Shown: piece after piece, positions 18,538 through 30,740 of the stretch
Layout of the letters: each line of letters starts with the position of its first letter
Numbering within the stretch: the stretch's first letter is position 1
NCBI GenBank assembly: GCA_032718475.1
Contig: JAUCBJ010003838.1
Span: forward strand, 1 to 37,046
Length of the DNA: 37,046 bases
Direction: 5' to 3'
Source of the DNA: Nemertoderma westbladi
Taxonomy: Eukaryota > Xenacoelomorpha > Nemertodermatida > Nemertodermatidae
The notes under the pieces: model-generated
Seen by the model: only the letters and a program-made list of their open reading frames with translations
Told to the model about the DNA's origin: nothing
Databases searched by the model: none
Position numbers and translations under genes: made by a program

Positions 18538-20957
18538 ATGGTATATACGATATAAAATTTGGACCTCAGCAAATAAATTCATACCAGCTAAATGCCAGCG
18601 AAAAATCGTCTCAAATTACCCAAAAATGTGTCTTATGTAGAGTCAAAATAGTTGGTCATTAGCCAAATTTCAACCTGCAATACAAGCCGGCACTTTTTGG
18701 GCTATCCAATGCTGTTGAAAATCTTGCTAAAATAAACATGTTGCCACTTTACTCCTCGGTATTACTCATGAAAAGTTGTTCAATTGGGAGTGGCCAACTA
18801 CAATACATTGCTGGGCAAACATTAATTACATGATCAGCAACCCAGAAGGAATTTATTTTAGATTACTCTACTGAGCCGTTCTGCTGAATGAAATTGAGCA
18901 ATTATCTAGGTTGAGTTACAAGCTACTACTACAATCGTCATGCTGCATTGCAGCTGCAGTATAGTTACAGCAAGCAACCATAAGGTGGTTTGGGGGGGAG
19001 GGGGTAATAGAAGGAATGCTGATGGTGGGGGAAGTATTTTTTTGCCAACAGTCTTAGCTCTAGAAAAGATAGTTGATATTATTTTTTCATATATGTAATC
19101 AGCTTTACGTGTTTACTTTTAACTTTTCATAGCATTTTATATACTTTTTTTTATATATACAGTACCTAATCAATTTATGTTTTACTTGCCCTTGTTTATA
19201 TCATGTTTAACTTGCCATCATTACCTTTGTGCTTTGATTTTTACCAAATTCCCATGAACAGTATTTATATCTGGACCATTGCTAGACAATACATAAACTT
19301 GGGTTAGTAAGTGCATGAATTGTCCCAATATGCCTCAGGTATCCAAGCCAAGAATTGATTTAATACTTAAATTGTTAAAACAATCAGTATAATAACTTCC
19401 ACATCATATTCAGTTAATAGGGACAATGTTACTTCTCTGTATGAGTCTCAAGAGCCACATGAATGAATGTCATTAACTCTGTTGTACTCTGTTAACTCCG
19501 GTACATGTTACTTAAATGTTTACATGTTTTCACTTAAATAACCAAATTTGCTAAATCAGGCACTTCACTGCACTAAAACAAATGAAATGTGCTAATGTAG
19601 GACAGGACCTACTTTGCTGTATTGCTATCCATCTTGCTTCACCCCACATCGTCCCATAACCCTGGATGGCCTGGACCTCTTGAACGCGAAAGGTGCATGG
19701 CATAAATTAAGTGTAAGACGAACAATATTACGCAATAATTTAGTATGTGCAAATCTTAAATTGTTACCTAGCTTCTGCGAATAAAACTTGTATTAGTAAT
19801 GAGGCTAATTTATTTGCTTCAGGTTTTATAATCTTACAATCAACTTCTGCAACAGGGGGTTAGTGAACAGTAGTCCTATTGAAAATAATGACTGGGTGTG
19901 TAATGTGCCTATAACTAAACCATATTTGACTTATTTAAGGGAGTACCGGTAATAGAATATTTGGGCCAAAACACCTGACAAGCAAATATTATATTTCACT
20001 CATTGGGCCGAAACGTCTTCGTCCAAAACGTCTGTTAACTAACAGCTTGTATCTAAAATAAAACATAACGATAAGAGATTATTACTCACTAACTGATTAA
20101 AAAAATATATATGTATAATATAAATAAAGCAAGCTGGATATCCCATGGGAATAGCAATAAAAATTGCAAACAATAGACAGACGGTATGTCAGCTACTCCT
20201 ACTATAGGCCTACTAATATATTAACAGTACACCTACACCCTACACTATATAAATTAAAAGCTCCCTTCAGCCCTTGTAACAGTGATAATGTTTGAACTTC
20301 TTAGACACACAGCACACATATTCATGCATAAAACAATTTCAAAATATTACATAGCACAATAAAATATATAAATAAAGTGGCCTGGTTATGGCCTAAGGGA
20401 TGGGGAGTCCTTTTGTATATAAAACTATCTCAGTATCTGCAGATCTAAGCTGATTACAGTTTCAGGCTAATATCTGAATATTGCCTGTGTAACAACACTG
20501 AAGTACTGCAACCCAGAGAAACAAATTGAATAGTAGCCAATGGCAGATTGGCTTTTGGATGTTTCATCCATCATTTAAGTGGAGTGTAGGCAGGGTGGCA
20601 TATTGTATTTGGAAGAGCCTACAACAACCAATATAACTATAATTAGAACCACACCTAGTGGATCACCATGTTGATTGGGTAGAATGGCCTAATATTACAT
20701 ACACATCAACCCAAGTAGTCTTTGCCTCAGCTTTCATTTTGTTATTGAATAATTTATTTTATGGAGGTTTGTTTGTGCAGCAAGTTGGAGGCAGAGGGAA
20801 TGTAGTGTCTAACTCTAATATCAAGATTGCTAGAGCTGATAAGATAGGATGTAGGTTGAGTGGTCTAAGAGATCACAGAGAGGGAGTGAGAAAGTAGGAG
20901 GTGGGTGTGGGGGAATATTATTTTTATATATAATAAATTGATGTGGCAAGTTGCAAA
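18538..20957. other. Long stretch without recognised genes
   Basis: About 2.4 kb with no supported coding region. Apart from the LINE tail remnant at about 18923-18960 and a G-rich patch near 18990, I see only AT-rich unique sequence. An open frame at 20658-20897 has no ATG at its start and no family resemblance. Confidence 0.5.
18923..18960 (-). mobile_element. LINE 3'-terminal remnant (minus strand)
   Basis: On the minus strand this reads TGCAGCTGCAATGCAGCATG, ACGATTG and then TAGTAGTAG. That corresponds to the last roughly 38 bp of the LINE at 7511-7548, including the start of the TAG tail. It is an extremely 5'-truncated insertion or an old fragment of the same LINE family. Confidence 0.7.
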
Positions 20958-20959
20958 GA

Positions 20960-21018
20960 GGGGGGGGGGGGGTAGAGTGGGTAAGAGTTAGATACTTCAG
21001 GGGTGGGGGGGGGGGGGG
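20960..21018 (+). repeat. Two long G homopolymer runs
   Basis: Runs of about 13 G (20960-20972) and 14 G (21005-21018) lie 60-120 bp before the PLE ORF. Similar runs occur at 987-1000 and 23785-23800, and a run of 10 C at 2431-2440. These are length-unstable and possible quadruplex-forming sites. Confidence 0.8.
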
Positions 21019-21081
21019 TAAACGCTATCGTAACATAATAAATAATAATAATAATTGAGGCACAATAATTGAGATTAATGA

Positions 21082-23370
21082 TTGCACCAGGGTGCCCAGT
21101 GTTACAATTTTAACGTGCGATACGACCCATGCGTTCCTCACCCACCCACCCATCAACACGCAACCCCTATCACTGGTACCCCCTCTACCCGCACCCGCTC
21201 CAAAACCAAAGCTATCGCAGCCATTCACCCCCCGAACCTAGCCAGCATACCCGAAAGGGCACCTGATTCTACCCCCGATACCCACAACCCACACCCGCCC
21301 ACTCCCGCCACCCCGAATGACCCCACAGCCCAAACACTCCCCCCACCCCACCCACCAGACCCCCCCTTCCAACGCCGCGCAAGATACATCGCTGCCCGAA
21401 CTGACAACCCTTCCATCGAAGTAATAATCCACGAGATGCACCGCAACATCAATACTACTAACCTCAAACGATTCAACCAACTAAACCCACCCAACCTCGA
21501 CCGGCTACAACTACAAGCCTTGGATACATTGCGCAAACTCAAAGGTGTCACCTACGTAAAAGGTGATAAAACGGCTAACATCATTGTGTTAGATTCTCCG
21601 GACAGGGACTATGAAATACGGCGCCTCATCAATGATCCCACCACGTACGAATGTTTAAACAAGGACCCCACTGCCCGATTCAGGGTCAAATGCCGCGCGC
21701 TTCTCGACAAACTTGCTCTCACTAACTCAGACCTCAGAACGCACCTATTCCCCAACACGTTTACTGTCGGACATATCTTTATTACATTAAAAGACCACAA
21801 ACCGAAAGAAAACTGGGTCACCCATCCGAACGGAAAACTAATCCCCAAAGGCTGCCCTATTATCGCCAACACAGATGCTTTCTTCACCCCACTCTCTAAA
21901 CTCATGCACCACTACCTCAGCCCACTCGTTACTAACGCCGCCAACCACCTACAAAGCTCTCTTCAGTTAAAACCGAACCTACCGACCAATATAGGACACA
22001 CCGGATGTACGCTTGTCGCTGTAGACGTCATCGATATGTTTACGGCTATCCCCCACGAAATTGGGATACAAGCAACTATGGAGGCACTCACAGAGGATCC
22101 ATCACTACCTTACCGATCCATATACACACCCCATCAACTATGCCTCATACTCCGCTTTTTACTGTATCATAACTACTTCCAATTTGACCAAAAATTCTAT
22201 TTACAGATTGCCGGGGCACCCATGGGCGGCTCCCACAGTGGAGACTACGCCGTATTAACCACATCCAAAATCATCCATAGGGCTCTGAACGTTACACTAT
22301 TCTCACACACATTCTTCCGTACTCTAGTCGACGACAGTTTACTCATTTACGACCAACACCTTACCCCCCAGCAGATCGACACCCTCACTCACAACCTTAA
22401 CACAGCATGCGAACAATTATACCACACCAACGATGTACAATTTACGACTGAATTCTCCTACACCCAAATGAACTACCTAGACGTCACAATATACCGCCAC
22501 CACAACTCTCTCCTAACTAAACTTTATAAAAAACTGACATCCAATAAACTCCCAATCCTGTACTCTAGTTACCACCATAAGCCATCACTCTTAGCTGTTG
22601 TTAAATCCGAAATACTTAGATACCGACGCCTCACTGATAATGACCACCAGTTCAATCTAGCCCGACACTCCTATCTGGAACTATGCAAACTCAGAGGTTA
22701 TCCACTCAACTTCCTCCTGCAACTCTACGCCTGGAAACCTGAACCCCGGCTACCATGCAACCCCCCCACCGTCATCCCCCAAACACTCCCCCCAATCTAC
22801 CTTGCGACCACGCCCCATTTCTTAAACATCCTTACTAATACCATTAAGCGACACAAAAAATTTCTAAACGACAACCAGATTTGCATTATACCAGTTCCCC
22901 GCAATCTGCCCAACCTCGGTCAGATGCTCATCCGCAAAACAGTACCCCACCGCACCACCGGCAATGAACCCTGCCGCAAACCCCGATGCCTTTGCTGCAA
23001 AGCAATTGCCAACCCCTCCACCACCCCATGGGGCCAACGGATCACAGGCCCTTTCGACTGTAAAACACACAACGTACTTTACATGATCACATGTAAATCC
23101 CACCCCAAACAATGGTACCTGGGACAGACTGAACAATACATACACAAACGGCTGAACACGCACCGATCCGCCATAAGAGACGCACGAAAAGGGCTCGACA
23201 CCTCTGACCCAGAAGTTCTCCTACTGCAACACTTCGTAGACTGCCCCCTCGATGACCTTAACATCACCTGCATTAAACAGTTCCGCAACCATTACCGACG
23301 TATCAACACCGAGTCCGTCCTCATCAATCTCCACCACCCTCCCCTCAACAAAATCACACCGGCCATGTGA
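21082..23370 (+). CDS. Penelope-like element polyprotein: RT + GIY-YIG endonuclease
   Basis: Uninterrupted ORF of 762 codons for the retrotransposition protein of a PLE, which copies RNA into DNA at a nick made by its own endonuclease. Residues about 15-95 are Pro-rich and low-complexity. Before the RT core there are KGDKTANIIVLDSPDRDYEI (about 155-175) and FITLKDHKPKENW. RT motif A is VAVDVIDMFTAIP (Asp at about 314-318), motif B GAPMGGSHSGDYA (about 376-388) and motif C LVDDSLL (about 415), so the catalytic aspartates are present. A thumb-like YLDVTIYRHHNSLLTKLYKK follows. A Cys cluster (PCRKPRCLCC, about residues 630-640) precedes the endonuclease: VLYMITCK (GIY position), WYLGQT (YIG), KRLNTHRS (catalytic Arg), TESVLI (catalytic Glu) and a final PLNK Asn. 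The first codon here is TTG, directly after a TGA; the first in-frame ATG is codon 119 (21436), so the true N-terminus is uncertain. Codon use is markedly C-rich compared with the AT-rich surroundings, suggesting a recent insertion from a distinct family. Confidence 0.95.
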   Translation: MHQGAQCYNFNVRYDPCVPHPPTHQHATPITGTPSTRTRSKTKAIAAIHPPNLASIPERAPDSTPDTHNPHPPTPATPNDPTAQTLPPPHPPDPPFQRRARYIAARTDNPSIEVIIHEMHRNINTTNLKRFNQLNPPNLDRLQLQALDTLRKLKGVTYVKGDKTANIIVLDSPDRDYEIRRLINDPTTYECLNKDPTARFRVKCRALLDKLALTNSDLRTHLFPNTFTVGHIFITLKDHKPKENWVTHPNGKLIPKGCPIIANTDAFFTPLSKLMHHYLSPLVTNAANHLQSSLQLKPNLPTNIGHTGCTLVAVDVIDMFTAIPHEIGIQATMEALTEDPSLPYRSIYTPHQLCLILRFLLYHNYFQFDQKFYLQIAGAPMGGSHSGDYAVLTTSKIIHRALNVTLFSHTFFRTLVDDSLLIYDQHLTPQQIDTLTHNLNTACEQLYHTNDVQFTTEFSYTQMNYLDVTIYRHHNSLLTKLYKKLTSNKLPILYSSYHHKPSLLAVVKSEILRYRRLTDNDHQFNLARHSYLELCKLRGYPLNFLLQLYAWKPEPRLPCNPPTVIPQTLPPIYLATTPHFLNILTNTIKRHKKFLNDNQICIIPVPRNLPNLGQMLIRKTVPHRTTGNEPCRKPRCLCCKAIANPSTTPWGQRITGPFDCKTHNVLYMITCKSHPKQWYLGQTEQYIHKRLNTHRSAIRDARKGLDTSDPEVLLLQHFVDCPLDDLNITCIKQFRNHYRRINTESVLINLHHPPLNKITPAM

Positions 23371-23420
23371 CTCGATCCTAGTTTGAACATTTGTTTTTAT
23401 GGTGTTATGTTTTATAATTA

Positions 23421-23716
23421 ATTAAATTTTGCTCCAATATTAAGGAACCCCTGAAATTCCTACCAGAGACCCTAAACCATTTTGGTGCATCTGCTGTATA
23501 TACAGTACATAGTTTAATTATCTTACAAAATCATTTACAGTTTTACGGTGCTATTTTTAATATTTAATGAAATTTTGCTGCAATAATTAATTCATATCCC
23601 CGCAAGTTCCTACCAGAGACCCCTAACCACTTTGGTGCATCTGCCGTATACATAGTACATAGCTTAATTATCTCACAAAATCATTTACAGTTTTACGGTG
23701 CTATTTTTAATATTAT
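23421..23716 (+). repeat. Two tandem copies of a 146-150 bp sequence after the PLE ORF
   Basis: The two copies start at TTAAATTTTGCTCCAAT (23422) and ATGAAATTTTGCTGCAAT (about 23567) and end at CTATTTTTAATATT (23564 and 23714). They share TTCCTACCAGAGACC, TTTGGTGCATCTGC and CTTACAAAATCATTTACAG or close versions. They differ at scattered sites. Tandem and LTR-like terminal duplications are a known feature of PLEs, so these probably form the element's 3' end. Confidence 0.85.
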
Positions 23717-23784
23717 AGGCTACATCTCCTGAACCTGTATGTATATTTAATTTATTCAGTTACTTAAAGTAATCAAGTTAATAA

Positions 23785-24615
23785 GGGGGGGGGGGGGGGG
23801 ATTTTTAAAATGTTTCAAATTTACTATGTTAAGCAGTCCAGGCAATGAACACGTTCGACAAAATTATTTTTTGACGCCCTCTAGCAGACAACACAGAAAA
23901 TATTTCATTTTTACAAAAAACGCTAAGTCGCGAGTCACTGGGTTTTAATCAAATATAATGAAAGTTAGTTTATCTTTTTCAAAATTTTTATGACTAACTG
24001 AAAAAATCTGCCTAATACATTTCGTCTGGGTCTATTATGTAACAAGGTTTCCAACAATAAATTGGAGAAATCCGTTAACAAATGGCGGAGGAATAGAAAT
24101 TTAAAAATTACAAATGGAATTTTCAGATTTGAAATTTAAATCTTTCCGCGCAAAACTGTCCGTCATTGTTCTGTCAATATGTAAAAATGATGATAAGGTT
24201 AATCATGCCTGGCAATAATAGAACTACAGAACCAAGCCACCTCGATTAAAATTGCATTACTGGTGTTTTCATGGTCGGTGATTTAATTTCTGATGTGAGT
24301 TTCCATGCTTGGCGGTCTGGCTGGCCAGTCTGTCCACTATTATTTTCATTGGGGTTTTTAGCTTTTAGGGAAGTTTATTTTATTTCTGGCGTCAGTTTTA
24401 ATGGTTGGTGGAATCTAAAAGAGCGAAAACTCGATAACTAAAAGAGAACTCGCTAAGACTATAGGCTTACAACAGCTTTATCACTCAGAAATAATTGAAA
24501 CTGTAACCTGTGCTATTGACTTTCGCATATTAGAATATGTAACGAACTCCTTTCCGAAAATCAATAATTGAACATCGAGTAGAGATATTAATACGCCGAG
24601 AAAGGATTTGCTTCC
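23785..24615. other. Stretch between PLE and minisatellite
   Basis: It begins with a run of 16 G (23785-23800), probably the end of the PLE region. The rest is AT-rich with no supported gene. About 24270-24420 contains two imperfect copies of a TTTATTTCTG(A/G)(T/C)GTxAGTTT segment spaced about 95 bp apart. If the minus-strand gene at the right end of the window is real, its next exon could lie here or further left, but I could not identify one. Confidence 0.4.
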
Positions 24616-27600
24616 ATGACTTTCACTTACCCTTTTCCAAACAACACTATGCCATTCACTCACCCTTTTCCCAGCTACACTACTTCATTCACTCACCCTT
24701 TTCCCAGCTACACTACTTCATTCACTCACCCTTTTCCCAACAACACTACTTCATTCACTCACCCTTTCCCAGCTACACTACTTCATTCACTCACCCTTTC
24801 CCAGCTACACTACTTCATTCACTCACCCTTTTCCCAGCTACACTATGTCATTCACTCACCCTTTTCCCAGCTACACTACTTCATTCACTCACCCTTTTCC
24901 CAGCTACACTACTTCATTCACTCACCCTTTTCCCAGCTACACTATGTCATTCACTCACCCTTTTCCCAGCTACACTATGCCATTCACTCACCCTTTTCCC
25001 AACGACACTTGTCATTCACTCATCCTTTTCCCAGCTACACTATGCCATTCACTCATCCTTTTCCCAGCTACACTACTTCATTCACTCACCCTTTTCCCAA
25101 CTACACTACTTCATTCACTCACCCTTTTCCCAGCTACACTATGTCATTCACTCACCCTTTTCCCAACTACACTACTTCATTCACTCACCCTTTTCCCAGC
25201 TACACTACTTCATTCACTCACCCTTTTCCAAGCTACACTACTTCATTCACTCACCCTTTTCCCAGCTACACTATGTCATTCACTCACCCTTTTCCCAGCT
25301 ACACTATGCCATTCACTCACCCTTTTCCCAGCTACACTATGTCATTCACTCACCCTTTTCCCAGCTACACTATGCCATTCACTCACCCTTTTCCCAACAA
25401 CACTTGTCATTCACTCATCCTTTTCCCAGCTACACTATGCCATTCACTCATCCTTTTCCCAGCTACTCTACTTCATTCACTCACCCTTTTCCCAACTACA
25501 CTACTTCATTCACTCACCCTTTTCCCAGCTACACTATGTCATTCACTCACCCTTTTCCCAACTACACTACTTCATTCACTCACCCTTTTCCCAGCTACAC
25601 TACTTCATTCACTCACCCTTTTCCAAGCTACACTACTTCATTCACTCACCCTTTTCCCAGCTACACTATGTCATTCACTCACCCTTTTCCCAGCTACACT
25701 ATGCCATTCACTCACCCTTTTCCCAACAACACTTGTCATTCACTCATCCTTTTCCCAGCTACACTATGCCATTCACTCATCCTTTTCCCAGCTACACTAC
25801 TTCATTCACTCACCCTTTTCCCAACTACACTACTTCATTCACTCACCCTTTTCCCAGCTACACTACTTCATTCACTCACCCTTTTCCCAGCTACACTACT
25901 TCACTCACTCACCCTTTTCCCAGCTACACTTTGCCATTCACTTTCACTCAACAACCTTTTCCCAGCTACACTACTTAATTCACTCACCCTTTTCCCAGCT
26001 ACACTACTTCATTCACTCACCCTTTTCCCAACAACACTACTTCATTCACTCACCCGTTTCCCAGCTACACTACTTCATTCACTCACCCTTTTCCCAGCTA
26101 CACTACTTCACTCACTCACCCTTTTCCCAGCTACACTACTTCATTCACTCACCCTTTTCCCAGCCACACTACTTCATTCACTCACCCTTTTCCCAGCTAC
26201 ACTACTTCACTCACTCACCCTTTTCCCAGCTACACTACTTCATTCACTCACCCTTTTCCCAACAACACTACTTCATTCACTCACCCGTTTCCCAGCTACA
26301 CTACTTCACTCACTCACCCTTTTCCCAGCTACACTTTGCCATTCACTTTCACTCAACAACCTTTTCCCAGCTACACTACTTAATTCACTCACCCTTTTCC
26401 AAGCTACACTACTTCATTCACTCACCCTTTTCCCAACTACACTACTTCATTCACTCACCCTTTTCCCAACAACACTACTTCATTCACTCAACCTTTTCCC
26501 AGCTACACTGAGTCATTCACTCACCCTTTTCCCAGCTACACTATGTCATTCACTCACCCTTTACCCAGCTACACTACTTCATTCACTCACCCTTTTCCCA
26601 GCTACACTACTTCACTCACTCACCCTTTTCCCAGCTACACTACTTCATTCACTCACCCTTTTCCCAGCCACACTACTTCATTCACTCACCCTTTTCCCAG
26701 CTACACTACTTCACTCACTCACCCTTTTCCCAACAACACTACTTCATTCACTCACCCGTTTCCCAGCTACACTACTTCATTCACTCACCCTATTCCCAGC
26801 TACACTACTTCATTCACTCACCCTTTTCCCAGCCACACTACTTCATTCACTCACCCTTTTCCCAGCTACACTACTTCACTCACTCACCCTTTTCCCAGCT
26901 ACACTACTTCATTCACTCACCCGTTTCCCAGCTACACTACTTCATTCACTCACCCTTTTCCCAGCTACACTACTTCATTCACTCACCCTTTTCCCAGCTA
27001 CACTACTTCATTCACTCACCCGTTTCCCAGCTACACTATGTCATTCACTCACCCTTTTCCCAGCTACACTATGCCATTCACTCACCCTTTTCCCAACAAC
27101 ACTTGTCATTCACTCATCCTTTTCCCAGCTACACTATGCCATTCACTCATCCTTTTCCCAGCTACACTACTTCATTCACTCACCCTTTTCCCAACTACAC
27201 TACTTCACTCACTCACCCTTTTCCCAGCTACACTTTGCCATTCACTTTCACTCAACAACCTTTTCCCAGCTACACTACTTAATTCACTCACCCTTTTCCA
27301 AGCTACACTACTTCATTCACTCACCCTTTTCCCAACTACACTATGCCATTCACTCACCCTTTTCCCAACAACACTACTTCATTCACTCACCCGTTTCCCA
27401 GCTACACTACTTCATTCACTCACCCTTTTCCCAGCTACACTACTTCACTCACTCACCCTTTTCCCAGCTACACTACTTCATTCACTCACCCTTTTCCCAG
27501 CTACACTACTTCATTCACTCACCCTTTTCCCAGCTACACTACTTCACTCACTCACCCTTTTCCCAGCTACACTACTTCATTCACTCACCCTTTTCCCAAC

Positions 27601-29000
27601 AACACTACTTCATTCACTCACCCGTTTCCCAGCTACACTACTTCATTCACTCACCCTATTCCCAGCTACACTACTTCATGTCATTCACTCACCCTTTTCC
27701 CAGCTACACTACTTCATTCACTCACCCTTTTCCCAGCTACACTACTTCACTCACTCACCCTTTTCCCAGCTACACTACTTCATTCACTCACCCGTTTCCC
27801 AGCTACACTACTTCATTCACTCACCCTTTTCCCAACTACACTACTTCATTCACTCACCCTTTTCCCAGCCACACTACTTCATTCACTCACCCTTTTCCCA
27901 GCCACACTACTTCATTCACTCACCCTTTTCCCAGCTACACTACTTCACTCACTCACCCTTTTCCCAGCTACACTACTTCATTCACTCACCCGTTTCCCAG
28001 CTACACTACTTCATTCACTCACCCTTTTCCCAACAACACTACTTCATTCACTCACCCGTTTCCCAGCTACACTACTTCATTCACTCACCCTATTCCCAGC
28101 TACACTACTTCATTCACTCACCCGTTTCCCAGCTACACAACTTCATTCACTCACCCTTTTCCCAACAACACTACTTCATTCACTCACCCTTTTCCCAGCC
28201 ACACTACTTCATTCACTCACCCTTTTCCCAGCTACACTACTTCACTCACTCACCCTTTTCCCAGCTACACTACTTCATTCACTCACCCGTTTCCCAGCTA
28301 CACTACTTCATTCACTCACCCTTTTCCCAACAACACTACTTCATTCACTCACCCGTTTCCCAGCTACACTACTTCATTCACTCACCCTATTCCCAGCTAC
28401 ACTACTTCATTCACTCACCCGTTTCCCAGCTACACTACTTCATTCACTCACCCTATTCCCAGCTACACTACTTCATTCACTCACCCGTTTCCCAGCTACA
28501 CTACTTCATTCACTCACCCGTTTCCCAGCTACACTACTTCATTCACTCACCCTTTTCCCAACAACACTACTTCATTCACTCACCCGTTTCCCAGCTACAC
28601 TACTTCATTCACTCACCCTATTCCCAGCTACACTACTTCATTGTCATTCACTCACCCTTTTCCCAGCCACACTACTTCATTCACTCACCCTTTTCCCAGC
28701 TACACTACTTCACTCACTCACCCTTTTCCCAGCTACACTACTTCATTCACTCACCCGTTTCCCAGCTACACTACTTCATTCACTCACCCTTTTCCCAACT
28801 ACACTACTTAATTCACTCACCCTTTTCCCAGCTACACTACTTCACTCACTCACCCTTTTCCCAGCTACACTACTTCACTCACTCACCCTTTTCCCAGCTA
28901 CACTACTTCATTCACTCACCCGTTTCCCAGCTACACTACTTCATTCACTCACCCTTTTCCAAGCTACACTACTTCATTCACTCACCCTTTTCCCAGCTAC

Positions 29001-30740
29001 ACTATATGTCATTCACTCACCCTATTCCCAGCTACACTACTTCATTCACTCACCCTTTTCCCAGCTACACTACTTCATTCACTCACCCGTTTCCCAGCTA
29101 CACTACTTCACTCACTCACCCTTTTCCCAGCTACACTACTTCATTCACTCACCCGTTTCCCAGCTACACTACTTCATTCACTCACCCTTTTCCCAACTAC
29201 ACTACTTCATTCACTCACCCTTTTCCCAGCTACACCACTTCATTCACTCACCCTATTCCCAGCTACACTACTTAATTCACTCACCCTTTTCCCAGCTACA
29301 CTACTTCACTCACTCACCCTTTTCCCAGCTACACTACTTCACTCACTCACCCTTTTCCCAGCTACACTACTTCATTCACTCACCCGTTTCCCAGCTACAC
29401 TACTTCATTCACTCACCCTTTTCCCAGCTACACTACTTCACTCACTCACCCTTTTCCCAGCTACACTACTTCACTCACTCACCCTTTTCCCAGCTACACT
29501 ACTTAATTCACTCACCCTTTTCCCAGCTACACTACTTCACTCACTCACCCTTTTCCCAGCTACACTACTTCATTCACTCACCCGTTTCCCAGCTACACTA
29601 CTTCATTCACTCACCCTTTTCCCAACTACACTACTTCACTCACTCACCCTTTTCCCAGCTACACTACTTAATTCACTCACCCTTTTCCCAGCTACACTAC
29701 TTCACTCACTCACCCTTTTCCCAGCTACACTACTTCATTCACTCACCCGTTTCCCAGCTACACTACTTCATTCACTCACCCTTTTCCCAACTACACTACT
29801 TCATTCACTCACCCTTTTCCCAGCCACACTACTTCATTCACTCACCCTTTTCCCAGCCACACTACTTCATTCACTCACCCTTTTCCCAGCTACACTACTT
29901 CACTCACTCACCCTTTTCCCAGCTACACTACTTCATTCACTCACCCGTTTCCCAGCTACACTACTTCATTCACTCACCCTTTTCCCAACTACACTACTTC
30001 ATTCACTCACCCTTTTCCCAGCTACACCACTTCATTCACTCACCCTATTCCCAGCTACACTACTTAATTCACTCACCCTTTTCCCAGCTACACTACTTCA
30101 CTCACTCACCCTTTTCCCAGCTACACTACTTCACTCACTCACCCTTTTCCCAGCTACACTACTTCATTCACTCACCCGTTTCCCAGCTACACTACTTCAT
30201 TCACTCACCCTTTTCCAAGCTACACTACTTCATTCACTCACCCTTTTCCCAGCTACACTATATGTCATTCACTCACCCTATTCCCAGCTACACTACTTCA
30301 TTCACTCACCCTTTTCCCAGCTACACTACTTCATTCACTCACCCGTTTCCCAGCTACACTACTTCACTCACTCACCCTTTTCCCAGCTACACTACTTCAT
30401 TCACTCACCCGTTTCCCAGCTACACTACTTCATTCACTCACCCTTTTCCCAACTACACTACTTCATTCACTCACCCTTTTCCCAGCTACACCACTTCATT
30501 CACTCACCCTATTCCCAGCTACACTACTTAATTCACTCACCCTTTTCCCAGCTACACTACTTCACTCACTCACCCTTTTCCCAGCTACACTACTTCACTC
30601 ACTCACCCTTTTCCCAGCTACACTACTTCATTCACTCACCCGTTTCCCAGCTACACTACTTCATTCACTCACCCTTTTCCAAGCTACACTACTTCATTCA
30701 CTCACCCTTTTCCCAGCTACACTATATGTCATTCACTCAC
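29001..30740. repeat. Higher-order repeat blocks within the minisatellite
   Basis: The marker CTATATGTCATTCAC occurs at about 29001, 30257 and 30721, and the rare marker TACACCACTT at 29231, 30023 and 30487. From 29001 and from 30257, more than 400 bp are the same unit by unit in order of variants. The spacing 30257-30721 equals 30023-30487 (464 bp, 14 units plus 2 bp), showing a tandem duplication of a 464-bp block. The spacing 29231-30023 is 792 bp (exactly 24 units). Confidence 0.85.

Noticed and set aside
20658-20897. Plus-strand ORF of 79 aa
   Set aside because: It has no ATG at its opening codon and no family signal; the hydrophobic stretch alone is not enough.
21225-21905. Minus-strand ORFs opposite the PLE ORF
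   Set aside because: Gly/Val-rich shadows caused by the C-rich coding strand; the plus-strand RT frame explains the region.
24481-24663. Minus-strand ORF of 60 aa as the next exon of the coiled-coil gene
   Set aside because: It begins inside the satellite, passes through its edge unit and shows no clear acceptor in a compatible phase; the downstream exon is more likely outside this stretch.
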